Origin: Methylocystis sp. IM3
GTDB lineage: Bacteria > Pseudomonadota > Alphaproteobacteria > Rhizobiales > Beijerinckiaceae
DNA: 64,000 bases
NCBI RefSeq assembly: GCF_038070105.1
Contig: NZ_JBBPBZ010000002.1
Span: forward strand, 2,182,001-2,246,000
Direction of reading: 5' to 3'
Below the pieces are notes generated by a model that saw nothing but the letters and a program-made list of their open reading frames with translations, ran no database searches and was not told where the DNA came from. The position numbers and the translations under genes were made by a program. This document shows positions 1-7,172 of this stretch, one piece after another (position 1 is the first letter of the stretch; each line of letters opens with the position of its first letter).

Positions 1-309
1 CAGCTCCGGCGCATGGTCGTGTTTAAGCGCCCGCTCGCGCAGAACTCCGCGCTGCGCCTTCATATCGAGCAGCCGATTTTGCGCTTGATTCTGGAGCTGT
101 TTCATATGGCCGAGCGCTCCACTCGTGAGAACTTTCTCAATCGCAATCGCAACGCCTGCGCGGCTCAGCGTCGGGTCCGAGCGAATTTCCTTCGCCCTCA
201 CGGTGAATTTGCCGACGATCTCGAAGGCGGTCGCGAGATCCCCGGAAATATGCGCCGGGGCGTTTTTCGGAAGGCGCTCGAGGAAGCGAGAAAGTTTCAG
301 TGCAGGCAT
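1..309 (-). CDS. Hypothetical prophage protein, 3' end cut by window
   Basis: An uninterrupted reading frame of 103 codons starts at an ATG at 309 and runs off the left edge of the window. An AGGAAAG ribosome-binding sequence lies a few bases before the ATG. The visible part is rich in Lys, Arg, Ala and Leu; after about residue 60 it has a helical look with many Gln and Arg. It begins 9 bp after the terminase stop on the same strand, so it belongs to the same late-type operon. In many tailed phages the gene after the large terminase is a portal or a small accessory protein, but nothing here identifies it as either. No function is assigned. Confidence 0.6.
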   Translation of the reverse strand, partial: MPALKLSRFLERLPKNAPAHISGDLATAFEIVGKFTVRAKEIRSDPTLSRAGVAIAIEKVLTSGALGHMKQLQNQAQNRLLDMKAQRGVLRERALKHDHAPEL

Positions 310-318
310 GTTGCTTTC

Positions 319-1731
319 CTAAATTCGGAGAGGGGTTACTTTCATCGTCGCGCCGGCTTGCCCGATCGTCGACACAAGAACGCCAGCTACACAATTCGCA
401 GCGTCGTCATGCGAGCCAGGCGCATGGTCGATACTGTCTCTGCCAGAACGCGCCGTCCGACGCTCAAGGCCGCAGAGCTGCGCAACAAGCTTTTTGTCAT
501 CGAGCAACTCGACGCGGCGCCCATTTATCAACGGCAAAAAATCGCGGAAGATGTCGCTCTTCGGCTTCTCGCTCGGCAGATACTCGACGCCATGCTTGCG
601 AAATTGCTCCCGCGGCCACTCGCCAGCGTAACGGTCGCCACGAACGCGGCTGATCCGATAAGAGCGGAGCAGATTGCAAAAGTCCGCAACCACGTCCGAC
701 GGCGAGAATGGAGGCTTCACCACGCGCAGCGCATCTAGAACGCCGACATCGCCCTCACGATGCGCAATCGCCAGCGTCATTTCGTCTACGGAGCCGCCGG
801 ACGGGTCCACAAAGGCCGTGTAGTTATACTGCCAGAGCGGGCCGCGCTCGAAGACGTCAACGGCAATACACGCTTCGACAGCCTCGCGGGAGACAAAGGT
901 TTCGATGTCGTTTCGGAACTCGCCCAACCATTCAGAACGCGCCGCCGCCGGGTCGCGCTCAATCTGCCTAGCGATAAACTCTTCGTCGATCGTCGGGTTG
1001 TAAGCCGTCGTCCCGCCCTTCGCGACCAGGATGCGGGGGTCGCCCTGCTCCCCGAAATGCTGTCGAAACGTCGTATATTGAAAGCCGCGCTTCGCGTAGG
1101 GCGAGCCGATCGTGATAAGTTGCCCGCGCGTCGTGATCAGCCCCGGCTTGACGGCCGCGATGATTTCTTCCGCCGGATTGCTGGAGTCGTCGCTGTGCCA
1201 GAACGCGATTTCGTCGCAGAGCGCGGCAATCAAGGTGAGCCCGCGAACGCCACGGAAATCAGCGGCGCGGACCTCGATTTCGACGCCGTTGGCCAGGGTG
1301 AGTGACCATTGCGTCCGGCCGTCGATCAGCTTCGACAGGGCCGGCGATTGCTGGAATGCGCCGTCGATGTAGCGCAATATCACCCTGGCTTGCGCTCGGT
1401 TTTCGGCGAGGATCAGCAGCACCCCGCGCTCGCCAGGACTAAGACAATCTGAATGGTCGCAGAGAGCCGCCTGATAAACGGCGAGGGCCGCAATTCCCGA
1501 GGATTTGCCGGACCTACGGCCGCCGATGACGTGCGCCTCTTCCACGCGCCCCGCAGGCGGCGTCTCGCGGCCCGTGAGGCGACGAAAATGGGCAAGCTCC
1601 GAGTCGGTCAGCTCTTCGCCCTGGCTGGCCATGAGGATCGACCGCATCGGCGCGCGAGACTCGCCGCCCATGACCCCGCCCAGGAGCAACGGATCTTCGA
1701 AGGCGCGGCGCAAAGAGACGAGCGGCTTCAT
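319..1731 (-). CDS. Phage terminase large subunit
   Basis: This 470-residue protein has the layout of a DNA-packaging terminase motor. A Walker A-type loop, GGRRSGKSS, lies at about residues 70-78. A Walker B-like segment, LIAALCDEIAFW, follows with Asp173/Glu174. The C-terminal half carries acidic RNase H-like nuclease signatures: FVDPSGGS near residue 310, RGDRYAGEW, and a final DHAPGSHDDAAN. The enzyme would translocate phage DNA into the prohead and cut it. Its start overlaps the stop of the preceding 1728-2252 gene by 4 bp (ATGA), which suggests translational coupling with a possible small-subunit partner. Length is normal for the family and no disruption is visible. Confidence 0.88.
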   Translation of the reverse strand: MKPLVSLRRAFEDPLLLGGVMGGESRAPMRSILMASQGEELTDSELAHFRRLTGRETPPAGRVEEAHVIGGRRSGKSSGIAALAVYQAALCDHSDCLSPGERGVLLILAENRAQARVILRYIDGAFQQSPALSKLIDGRTQWSLTLANGVEIEVRAADFRGVRGLTLIAALCDEIAFWHSDDSSNPAEEIIAAVKPGLITTRGQLITIGSPYAKRGFQYTTFRQHFGEQGDPRILVAKGGTTAYNPTIDEEFIARQIERDPAAARSEWLGEFRNDIETFVSREAVEACIAVDVFERGPLWQYNYTAFVDPSGGSVDEMTLAIAHREGDVGVLDALRVVKPPFSPSDVVADFCNLLRSYRISRVRGDRYAGEWPREQFRKHGVEYLPSEKPKSDIFRDFLPLINGRRVELLDDKKLVAQLCGLERRTARSGRDSIDHAPGSHDDAANCVAGVLVSTIGQAGATMKVTPLRI

Positions 1732-2252
1732 TCTGCGCCCTCGCTATGCCGGCCAGGGCGGTCGCCGGCGGGCAGATCGCCCTCCGCCTGCAGGATCGTG
1801 CCTGCGATAACCTGTCGCGCTTTGGCGGGCTTCGCGGCCGGCTTCTCGGCATGTCGCGCGATGATCTCGGCGAGCGTCGGCTCGATCGTCTTTACCTTCC
1901 GGTCGAGCCCGATCGTCTCGGCAATGCGGCGAATGTGGCTCGAAAGGCGCGCGAGAAGGTCGACGTCGATCGTCTTGCCGCTGGCCAGATCGACCTCTAG
2001 CCGCTCGGCCTCGCAAGTGAGGGCCGCCACGCGTCGGATTAGGGACAGGCGCAGCTCAGACAGGGCGCCGACGCCGCCCGCGTCGTCGACATAGCCGGCG
2101 ACCAAGTCGCGATAGCGGCGCGCCCAGAGCGACCGCCCGTCGACCTCGCCCGCGAAGAGCGACCTTGAATTGATCTTGCCGGAAATGCGGGCGTTGGTGA
2201 CGCGCGAGCGCCCTCGCGGCTTCAAATTGTCTAGCTGTCTGCTCTCGCTCAC
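1728..2252 (-). CDS. Prophage protein next to terminase (possible small subunit)
   Basis: The gene encodes about 174 residues, starting from a GTG at 2252 (VSESRQLDN). An earlier GTG at 2285 is possible but would lie inside the palindrome at 2265-2288, so it is less likely. The N-terminal third is basic (KPRGRSRVTN, KINSRSL). The middle is helical with many Arg, Glu and Leu, and the tail is Ala/Lys-rich. It overlaps the terminase large-subunit start by 4 bp. Position and size suit a small terminase or other DNA-recognition partner of the motor, but no diagnostic HTH motif can be read with confidence, so the role is inferred from position alone. Confidence 0.6.
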   Translation of the reverse strand: MSESRQLDNLKPRGRSRVTNARISGKINSRSLFAGEVDGRSLWARRYRDLVAGYVDDAGGVGALSELRLSLIRRVAALTCEAERLEVDLASGKTIDVDLLARLSSHIRRIAETIGLDRKVKTIEPTLAEIIARHAEKPAAKPAKARQVIAGTILQAEGDLPAGDRPGRHSEGAE

Positions 2253-2264
2253 GCCTTGCCTCGC

Positions 2265-2288
2265 TATGTGGTATCTAATTACCACATA
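2265..2288. promoter_or_regulatory. Perfect palindrome, candidate operator
   Basis: TATGTGGTA and TACCACATA form a perfect 9-bp inverted repeat around the 6-bp spacer TCTAAT. It lies between the leftward terminase operon and the rightward Rha-like reading frame, where a divergent operator is expected. The half-site resembles the arm of the inverted repeat at 3234-3270. Confidence 0.55.
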
Positions 2289-2323
2289 TTCGAGATAAAG
2301 AAAGCCCGACGAGCAGCCGCACC

Positions 2324-2713
2324 GTGGCGGAGGCGTTCGGGAAAGAACACCGGCATGTGCTCGAAGCCGTCGATAACTTGTTGAAATCTTTAGCTGCCGA
2401 AAATTCGGCGGCTCTGTTTCGTGATGTCCGCGCCTTTCACGAAGGCGCGCAGCGCATCGTCCGCTCTTTCGAGATGACCCGCGACGGCTTTACGCTGCTC
2501 GCGATGGGCTTCACCGGTGAGAAGGCGCTGCGCTGGAAGCTGAAATATATCGACGCCTTCAACCGCTGGAGGCGGAGCTCCGCAACAGCGGCGGCGCCGC
2601 GCTCGCGCAGGATACGCGCGGCGGGCTGGATCGGCGGGCGGGAGACTCAGGCGGCGTCGCGAGCCCTCTGGATCAAGCGGCGATCGACGTCGAATGCCTT
2701 CGCGAGCGAGTAG
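2324..2713 (+). pseudogene. Rha-family phage regulator, apparently truncated and frameshifted
   Basis: The reading frame contains the Rha core: VAEAFGKEHRHVLEAV at the start and FEMTRDGFTLLAMGFTGEKA plus YIDAF further on. Rha proteins are phage-encoded regulators that interfere with growth of their phage. Two defects are visible. First, recognisable family sequence (SPTSSRT) extends upstream of the only usable start, a GTG at 2324, back to a stop near 2276, without any ATG. Second, after YIDAFNR at about 2566 the frame departs into an Arg/Ser-rich tail, while the neighbouring frame reads EAELRNSGGAALAQD, a typical Rha continuation. Loss of one A before TGGAGG would explain this. The 3' end overlaps the resolvase gene in antisense. 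Confidence 0.6.
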
Positions 2714-3222
2714 ACGGTCTCGCCCTTCGCGAGGCGCGCGCGGATCTCGGCCTGTTGCTCTTCGGTGAGCCGAGACGGGCGGCCCGGCTGCTTGCCTTCG
2801 GCCTTCGCGCGCTCGATCCCCGCGGCCGTCCGTTCGCGCAGGAGATCGCGTTCAAATTCGGCGACGGCCGCAATGACGCCCATGGTCATCTTTCCGGCGG
2901 CCGATGTTAGATCGACTCCCCCGAGGGCGAGGCAATGAACGCAGACGCCGCGCTCGGCGAGCTGATCGACCGTCTGGCGCACGTCGATCACGTTCCTGCC
3001 GAGTCGGTCCAATTTCGTGCAAATCAGGACGTCGCCAGCCTCAAGGCGATCGAGCAGCTTCGCGAAGCCGGGGCGCGCCGACGCCTGGAGGCCGCCGGAG
3101 ACGGTTTCGGCGATGACGCGCGAGGGCTCGATCTTGAAGCCGGCCGCCTCGATCTCACGAATCTGGTTTTCGGGGGTCTGATCGGCGGTCGAGACCCTGC
3201 AATAGGCAAAGGTTCTGCTCAT
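2647..3222 (-). CDS. Serine recombinase (resolvase/DNA invertase family)
   Basis: The product is a 191-residue small serine recombinase. The N-terminus reads MSRTFAYCRVSTADQ, with the catalytic serine in the YxRVS motif. Downstream motifs are TKLDRLGRN, AAGKMTMGVIAAVAEFERDL and ERTAAGIERAKAEGK. A C-terminal helix-turn-helix spans roughly the last 45 residues (GRPSRLTEEQQ to FDVDRRLIQRA). The start is set at the ATG at 3222, preceded by GGGGAAG; a longer frame to 3405 adds only unrelated sequence. Such enzymes resolve dimers or invert segments at short inverted sites. The inverted repeat at 3234-3270, just upstream, is a candidate binding site. The gene lies in the prophage between the packaging genes and the replication-type genes. 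Confidence 0.88.
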   Translation of the reverse strand: MSRTFAYCRVSTADQTPENQIREIEAAGFKIEPSRVIAETVSGGLQASARPGFAKLLDRLEAGDVLICTKLDRLGRNVIDVRQTVDQLAERGVCVHCLALGGVDLTSAAGKMTMGVIAAVAEFERDLLRERTAAGIERAKAEGKQPGRPSRLTEEQQAEIRARLAKGETVYSLAKAFDVDRRLIQRARDAA

Positions 3223-3233
3223 AGCTGCTTCCC

Positions 3234-3270
3234 CATATGTGCTAAACTGCCCGATATTAACGCACATATG
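3234..3270. promoter_or_regulatory. Inverted repeat upstream of resolvase (res-like or operator)
   Basis: CATATGTGC at 3234-3242 and GCACATATG at 3262-3270 are exact inverted copies separated by 19 bp. They lie immediately upstream of the resolvase start at 3222. Total length (37 bp) is in the range of a serine recombinase crossover or accessory site. A transcriptional operator is an equal alternative. Confidence 0.5.
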
Positions 3271-3372
3271 AGCGAAATGCGCAATAGCTACTTTCGCACA
3301 TGGTCGCTTTCTACCTGTGCGCAAACGATCGGTTTGGCACAGGGGCTCGAAGCGATAGGGTTTTTCGATACT

Positions 3373-3387
3373 GGCGCAACTTGCGCC
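3373..3387. repeat. CGCAASTTGCG palindrome, copy 1
   Basis: GGCGCAACTTGCGCC is a perfect 7-1-7 palindrome. It is the first of three related palindromes within about 490 bp; the others are at 3641 and 3842. Confidence 0.6.
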
Positions 3388-3391
3388 GGTT

Positions 3392-3676
3392 TTGGCGTCC
3401 GACATTCAGGCGCTCTGGCAGGAAGCGACGAAGAGAGGGGCGGGCGGCGCGAATAACCCTAACCGCGACCCTGAGACCGGAAGGTTGTTACCGAAGGAGA
3501 ATGAGGAGGGTCGCCCCCTCAACGTTGATAATATAAACGTTGAGGAGAAGCCGCGCCCAACCGGCACATCCGCCGCCGCCGGTCTCCGCACTCTACAAAA
3601 GCACGCAGAAGAAGGCCGGAGCGCCCTACACCGACCTTTTGTCGCAACTTGCGACGAAAGTCCTTCCTTCCTGTGA
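3392..3676 (+). CDS. Small hypothetical prophage protein
   Basis: The frame encodes 94 residues from a TTG at 3392; no ATG or GTG is available and no good ribosome-binding site is visible. The middle reads NPNRDPETGRLLPKENEEGR followed by GTSAAAGLRTLQKHAEEG, which has the composition of a real, hydrophilic phage accessory protein. The end (SALHRPFVATCDESPSFL) looks unrelated to the rest and passes through the palindrome at 3641, so a frameshift near 3615 is possible. No function is recognised, and the start and 3' end are uncertain. Confidence 0.35.
   Translation: MASDIQALWQEATKRGAGGANNPNRDPETGRLLPKENEEGRPLNVDNINVEEKPRPTGTSAAAGLRTLQKHAEEGRSALHRPFVATCDESPSFL
3641..3655. repeat. CGCAASTTGCG palindrome, copy 2
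   Basis: GTCGCAACTTGCGAC is a perfect 7-1-7 palindrome sharing the CGCAACTTGCG core with the copy at 3373. Confidence 0.6.
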
Positions 3677-3690
3677 GAGGCACTGACGCG

Positions 3691-3720
3691 AAAAAGCCCG
3701 CCTGCGGGCGGGCAGTTTCT
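3691..3720 (-). terminator. Rho-independent terminator, leftward
   Basis: GCCCGCC (3696-3702) and GGCGGGC (3707-3713) form a tight GC stem with a 4-base loop. On the minus strand it is followed by five T residues. It would end leftward transcripts coming from the 4161-4376 gene side. Confidence 0.65.
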
Positions 3721-4160
3721 AACGCTAAGCTTCTTTGAGGCCGGACTCGCGCGTGAGCGGCCCATCGTCACCAAACGGACCTCTCGCGTTGCACTGTCGC
3801 ACGGCGGCTGCCGATAAGCGAATCGCGCCCGAGGCGCGGAAACTGTCGCAAGTTGCGACAGTATCGCTCGGTCCGATTTCGGCGAGCGCAATGCGCCAGC
3901 GCACTGACAAAGATTCCGCCCGGCAATTATGCGTCCGGTTCCGCTCGTGGCCACACGGCGGAAAGAGAAGCTGCCGAAGCTCCCAGAGCCTCCGGCGGCT
4001 TCTCGCCGCTACCACCCGCCGCTCTATCTTCGGAACGACGGTCGAGGCGCGTGTGGCAACCTCTCTCGGCCGCCGGGCGGCTCGCTTTCGCCATGGGGCG
4101 GGCCGCCCCTACACCCCCACCATCCCGCATGCGAATGGCCGAGGCAGAGGCGCGGAAAAG
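3721..4160. other. Prophage intergenic stretch, no convincing gene
   Basis: About 440 bp lie between the leftward terminator and the 71-residue gene. Open frames exist on both strands, for example a 96-codon minus-strand frame ending at 3725, but none shows a ribosome-binding site or recognisable protein sequence. The only clear structure is the third palindrome at 3842-3862. Confidence 0.5.
3842..3862. repeat. CGCAASTTGCG palindrome, copy 3
   Basis: CTGTCGCAAGTTGCGACAG (3843-3861) is perfect, and one further A-T pair extends it to 3842-3862. It is the longest of the three related palindromes, and its odd centre base is G instead of C. Confidence 0.65.
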
Positions 4161-4376
4161 TTATTGGACATCGAACAGACAGCGCTCAAACTCTTGGCGT
4201 GGCCGCACTAACCCCTGCCGTTGGAGCCACGCTTCTCGCCACACCATCTTGAGGTATTCGCCAAAGGTTCGATCATAATTGAGCCGGCGCCGTTTGCCGT
4301 CCTGGTGAAGTTCGTGAGCGTAGCGCATGATCTTCGATCGGTCATACCGATCACGCCCGTCGAGAAGCCATGCCAT
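4161..4376 (-). CDS. Small hypothetical prophage protein (71 residues)
   Basis: The product starts MAWLLDGRDRYDRSKIMRYA and continues with RLNYDRTFGEYLKMVWREAW, a basic, aromatic-rich sequence that reads as real protein. The start at 4376 is supported by GGGAGGAG about five bases upstream; longer in-frame extensions to 4574 are Gly/Arg-rich and not protein-like. It is probably a small cytosolic DNA- or protein-binding accessory factor, but no family function is known to me. The iterated GCACTTGTGC repeats at 4700-4778 lie upstream on the same strand, and a leftward terminator lies downstream at 3691-3720. Confidence 0.6.
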   Translation of the reverse strand: MAWLLDGRDRYDRSKIMRYAHELHQDGKRRRLNYDRTFGEYLKMVWREAWLQRQGLVRPRQEFERCLFDVQ

Positions 4377-4699
4377 GCCGCTCCTCCCTGCCCGGCGCGC
4401 CCTATCTGTGGAGAGATAGCAGGGCATTCTGTGGGTGACGCCCCGAGACCGCCCACCCCGCCCGGCCGAGCCCCGCCGGAGAAGGGCGACGCCTCGGCTT
4501 GGTCCGCCCGAATGCCCAAGGCCTCGCCGAAGCGCGAACGCTGCCGGTATATGGCCAAGGCCGAGGCCCGACAAAAAAGCGTCGCGAAGGCGAAAGTCTC
4601 AGGGGCCCTTCTCTCCCCCTTTCCGTCCCGTCCAGACGAGCGACCGTGGCTTGCGTCTCTGTCGCATGTGCCGACGGGAACGGCGGAGCCTGATCCGTC
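4377..4699. other. Leader/intergenic region, no convincing gene
   Basis: About 320 bp upstream of the 71-residue gene contain no supported coding frame. A 6-6-6 inverted repeat, CTATCT / AGATAG, at 4402-4419 lies shortly before the ribosome-binding site of that gene and could be a leader hairpin or operator. Confidence 0.4.
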
Positions 4700-4778
4700 T
4701 ATTGGTGGGGCCGCACTTGTGCAGCGTCAGTATATTGGTGGGGCCGCACTTGTGCGGGACCATACTTGTGCAGCGTCA
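4700..4778. repeat. Tandem iteron-like repeats containing GCACTTGTGC
   Basis: A 23-bp sequence starting TATTGGTGGGGCCGC occurs at 4700-4722 and again, identical, at 4733-4755, spaced 33 bp. A third partial copy, ACTTGTGCAGCGTCA, occurs at about 4764-4778. Each repeat contains the inverted motif GCAC-TT-GTGC or part of it. The array sits between the 285-residue gene and the 71-residue gene on the minus strand. It could be an operator array or an iteron-type replication site; two to three copies are too few to decide. Confidence 0.55.
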
Positions 4779-4783
4779 CGCGG

Positions 4784-5641
4784 TCAGACTTGGGACAGCT
4801 TCCGACGCCTCTCCCATGTCCGGCGAGATATGCCCTCGGCCTCCCATGGCCGTGTCCTCGAGAGCGACTGAGCCTCGTAGTTCTCGCGGGGGTTGCAGCC
4901 TGCGGCCCGGCTCTTCTGCTCCTTCCGGAGGCGGCTTCTTTCCCGCCCGTCTCTCGACGCCTCGGTGCGCTTTTTTTCAAGGTGCTCCGCAAAGTCGATC
5001 ACGATGCCCATGTCGCTGTCCTTCGCCTTCTTGCGCCGCGAATACCAGGTCCGTCGCGAGATCCCTTCTGACTCCCAGGGCTTCGTCCGCGAGAGGCTGT
5101 GGCGCTCATAATCCGCGCGGGGAGTCGCCCCTTCCGCGCGGCGCTTGATCGTCCTGTGCTGTTTCTTCCGCTCGCTCCGGGCCCGTTCCCGCGCCTCAGG
5201 CGAGCCGTCATAGGTCCCGAGGTTCCACGCCTTTGCCTCGGTGCGGACGGCCTCGGTTATTCCGAGCTCGCGGCCGATCGCGTCCATACTGATCATGAGC
5301 CGGTGAGATCGGCGGGCGCGGTCGGACATGCGGCGGCGCCAGGCCGTCGTCTCGGCGATCTGTGCACGGATCTGCGCGGGCGTGCATTCGAGGCCGCATC
5401 GGCACGCATGGTGGGCGAGCGTAGCGGCGCTGAAATCGAGATAGACGGAAGGCGGCCGCCTCCCCCGCCGCGACTCCTGCGCTTTTGGCGGGAGGGCGGA
5501 GAGGATATTGGCGAGCGTCTTCAACCATGGTCCAGCCGGCAGGATTTCCCCGCCGGCGCGCATGACCTCTGCGACCCGGGCCAGCTCATCGAGCCGGACG
5601 GTCGCAAGGCTTTTAGGAGGGAGGCCGCAGAGCTTAGCCAT
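4784..5641 (-). CDS. Hypothetical prophage protein with duplicated C-terminal motif
   Basis: This 285-residue basic protein carries an internal duplication. Residues about 168-204 and 246-281 share the pattern RAxGxxPRxxYExxSLSRT, then PWExEGISRRTW, then an Arg/Lys run. The ISRRTW segment inside a basic helix looks like a DNA-binding HTH-type unit. The N-terminal half has a cysteine cluster near residues 80-86 (CRCGLEC) and helical stretches. The start overlaps the helicase stop by 8 bp, so the two genes are probably translated together. Association with the helicase suggests a role in replication or its control, but this is inference only. Confidence 0.65.
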   Translation of the reverse strand: MAKLCGLPPKSLATVRLDELARVAEVMRAGGEILPAGPWLKTLANILSALPPKAQESRRGRRPPSVYLDFSAATLAHHACRCGLECTPAQIRAQIAETTAWRRRMSDRARRSHRLMISMDAIGRELGITEAVRTEAKAWNLGTYDGSPEARERARSERKKQHRTIKRRAEGATPRADYERHSLSRTKPWESEGISRRTWYSRRKKAKDSDMGIVIDFAEHLEKKRTEASRDGRERSRLRKEQKSRAAGCNPRENYEAQSLSRTRPWEAEGISRRTWERRRKLSQV

Positions 5642-7172
5642 ATGCCTGCCGCGCCTTGGCGAAGGCGATCGCGCGCGAGCGAAGCCAGTTCCTTGTCTGT
5701 AAGGACGACGGCTTCGGCATTGCGGTTGCGAGGCGATCGGCGTTGGGCCAGTGGCCGTATTTGTTTTTGAATTGAGTCGCGGGCCATCCGGGCTTCAGCG
5801 GCTCTTTTCCGCGCGCCATGCGCTTGGCGTTTTCCTCGGCCCAATAGCCTTTGACCTCGGCGTAGAACTTGGCCTTTTCGTCGATCGTAACGATCGGCCT
5901 GCCAGACTCGCCGCTGCCGAACCGCACGAGCTCGCCGTCGCGCGCGATGACCTCGGTTTTGGCGTGCTTCCGGGCGCCGCATTGAGGGCACACGTCGACG
6001 TGCTGGGGAATGACTGCGGCGCATTCCGTGCAAAGTCTGGGGAGCGGCTCGCGCTTCTCCCTTGCCTTCTTCGCGCGGTTGTCTTTTTCGCCGTCGTCGA
6101 GCTCGTCATACCAAATATCGGTCGCGAGCCCGAGGCGCAGGGCGTTGCCGGCATGGTCGAGAATGATGCAGTTCTCTTTTCCGGGCGCCGTCCGAAGGCC
6201 CCTGCCGATCGATTGGCAGTAGACCATTTCGCTGCGGGTCGGATGCGCGTCGATAATGCAGCGAACGTCGGAGTCGAAGCCGACAACCAAAACGCCGACA
6301 TTGGCGATAATCTTCGTCTCGCCTCGGTGAAAGCGATCGATGATCGCCCGGCGGTCAAGATCGCTCGTGAAGCAGTCCAGGTATTCGCACGCGATGCCCG
6401 CCTCGACGAAACGTTCCTGCACATGCTTGGCGTGCGCGCGGTCGACACAGAACGCAATGGTCTGCAGGTTCTCGCCGAGCTTCAACCATGTTGAAACGAT
6501 GTCGCCGACGAGCTGCTTCGTATTGACCGCCTCGGCGAGCTGGGCCTGGTTGTAATCGCCCGCCGTTGTCTTAACGCCCTCCAGGTTCGGCTCCGGCGTC
6601 GGCGCGTAGACCACGAACTTGGACAGCCGGCCCATAGCGATCAGCTCTGCCGTGCGGCAGGCGACGACGAGCTTCGGATAGAGCTTTCCGAGCCCCTTCG
6701 ACCAGGGCGTCGCGCTCAACCCCAGAAACAGCGCCTTCGGGTTTTCGCGCATCAGGCGGATCATGACCTTATGCACAATGTGCGCTTCATCGAAGACGTA
6801 GACGTCGAAGCGAGGGAGGCCCTTTCTGCGCTCCAATGTTTGGACGCTGGCGATCTGGAGCGGCTGGGTATGGTCGGTCAGAAAATGGTCGCCTTGAACG
6901 ACCCCGAACTGCAAACCTTCCCGGCCGAAATCCACGACGGTCTTATCTATCAGGCTAAGCCGAGGGACCGTGAAGCAAACGGTCAGTCCCGCAGCGACGT
7001 AGGCGGCGATCAGGTGCGCTGCCGTCAAGGTCTTCCCGAAGCCGGTGGCGGCTTCGAACATGATCCGCCGGTGACCGTCGAGGCGCGCCGCATCAAGTTT
7101 GCGGAGCGCCTCCTTCTGGTCGGGGAAGAGCTCGCGCAGGCGATTGTGAGAAGCAAAGAGGGGAAGGTTCAT
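5634..7172 (-). CDS. SF2 DEAD/DEAH-type helicase with C-terminal zinc ribbon
   Basis: This 512-residue ATP-dependent helicase shows the ordered SF2 motifs: motif I ATGFGKT (about 42-48), motif II DEAH (128-131), motif III SAT (153-155) and motif VI QSIGRGLR (320-327). A Cys4 zinc ribbon follows (CTEC at 381-384 and CPQC at 395-398), and after it a segment found in phage and plasmid versions of these helicases. It would unwind or remodel nucleic acid during replication of the element. It is coupled on both sides: its ATG overlaps the stop of the upstream 7169-7579 gene by 4 bp, and its stop overlaps the downstream gene by 8 bp. Confidence 0.85.
   Translation of the reverse strand: MNLPLFASHNRLRELFPDQKEALRKLDAARLDGHRRIMFEAATGFGKTLTAAHLIAAYVAAGLTVCFTVPRLSLIDKTVVDFGREGLQFGVVQGDHFLTDHTQPLQIASVQTLERRKGLPRFDVYVFDEAHIVHKVMIRLMRENPKALFLGLSATPWSKGLGKLYPKLVVACRTAELIAMGRLSKFVVYAPTPEPNLEGVKTTAGDYNQAQLAEAVNTKQLVGDIVSTWLKLGENLQTIAFCVDRAHAKHVQERFVEAGIACEYLDCFTSDLDRRAIIDRFHRGETKIIANVGVLVVGFDSDVRCIIDAHPTRSEMVYCQSIGRGLRTAPGKENCIILDHAGNALRLGLATDIWYDELDDGEKDNRAKKAREKREPLPRLCTECAAVIPQHVDVCPQCGARKHAKTEVIARDGELVRFGSGESGRPIVTIDEKAKFYAEVKGYWAEENAKRMARGKEPLKPGWPATQFKNKYGHWPNADRLATAMPKPSSLQTRNWLRSRAIAFAKARQAYG

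Noticed and set aside
3725..4015. 96-codon minus-strand frame ending next to the terminator
   Set aside because: No ribosome-binding site, unusual composition, and it contains the 21-bp palindrome; kept only as an intergenic note.
4700..4778. Possible CRISPR array
   Set aside because: Only two full units with a 10-bp gap and a third partial copy; no spacers of normal length and no cas genes.
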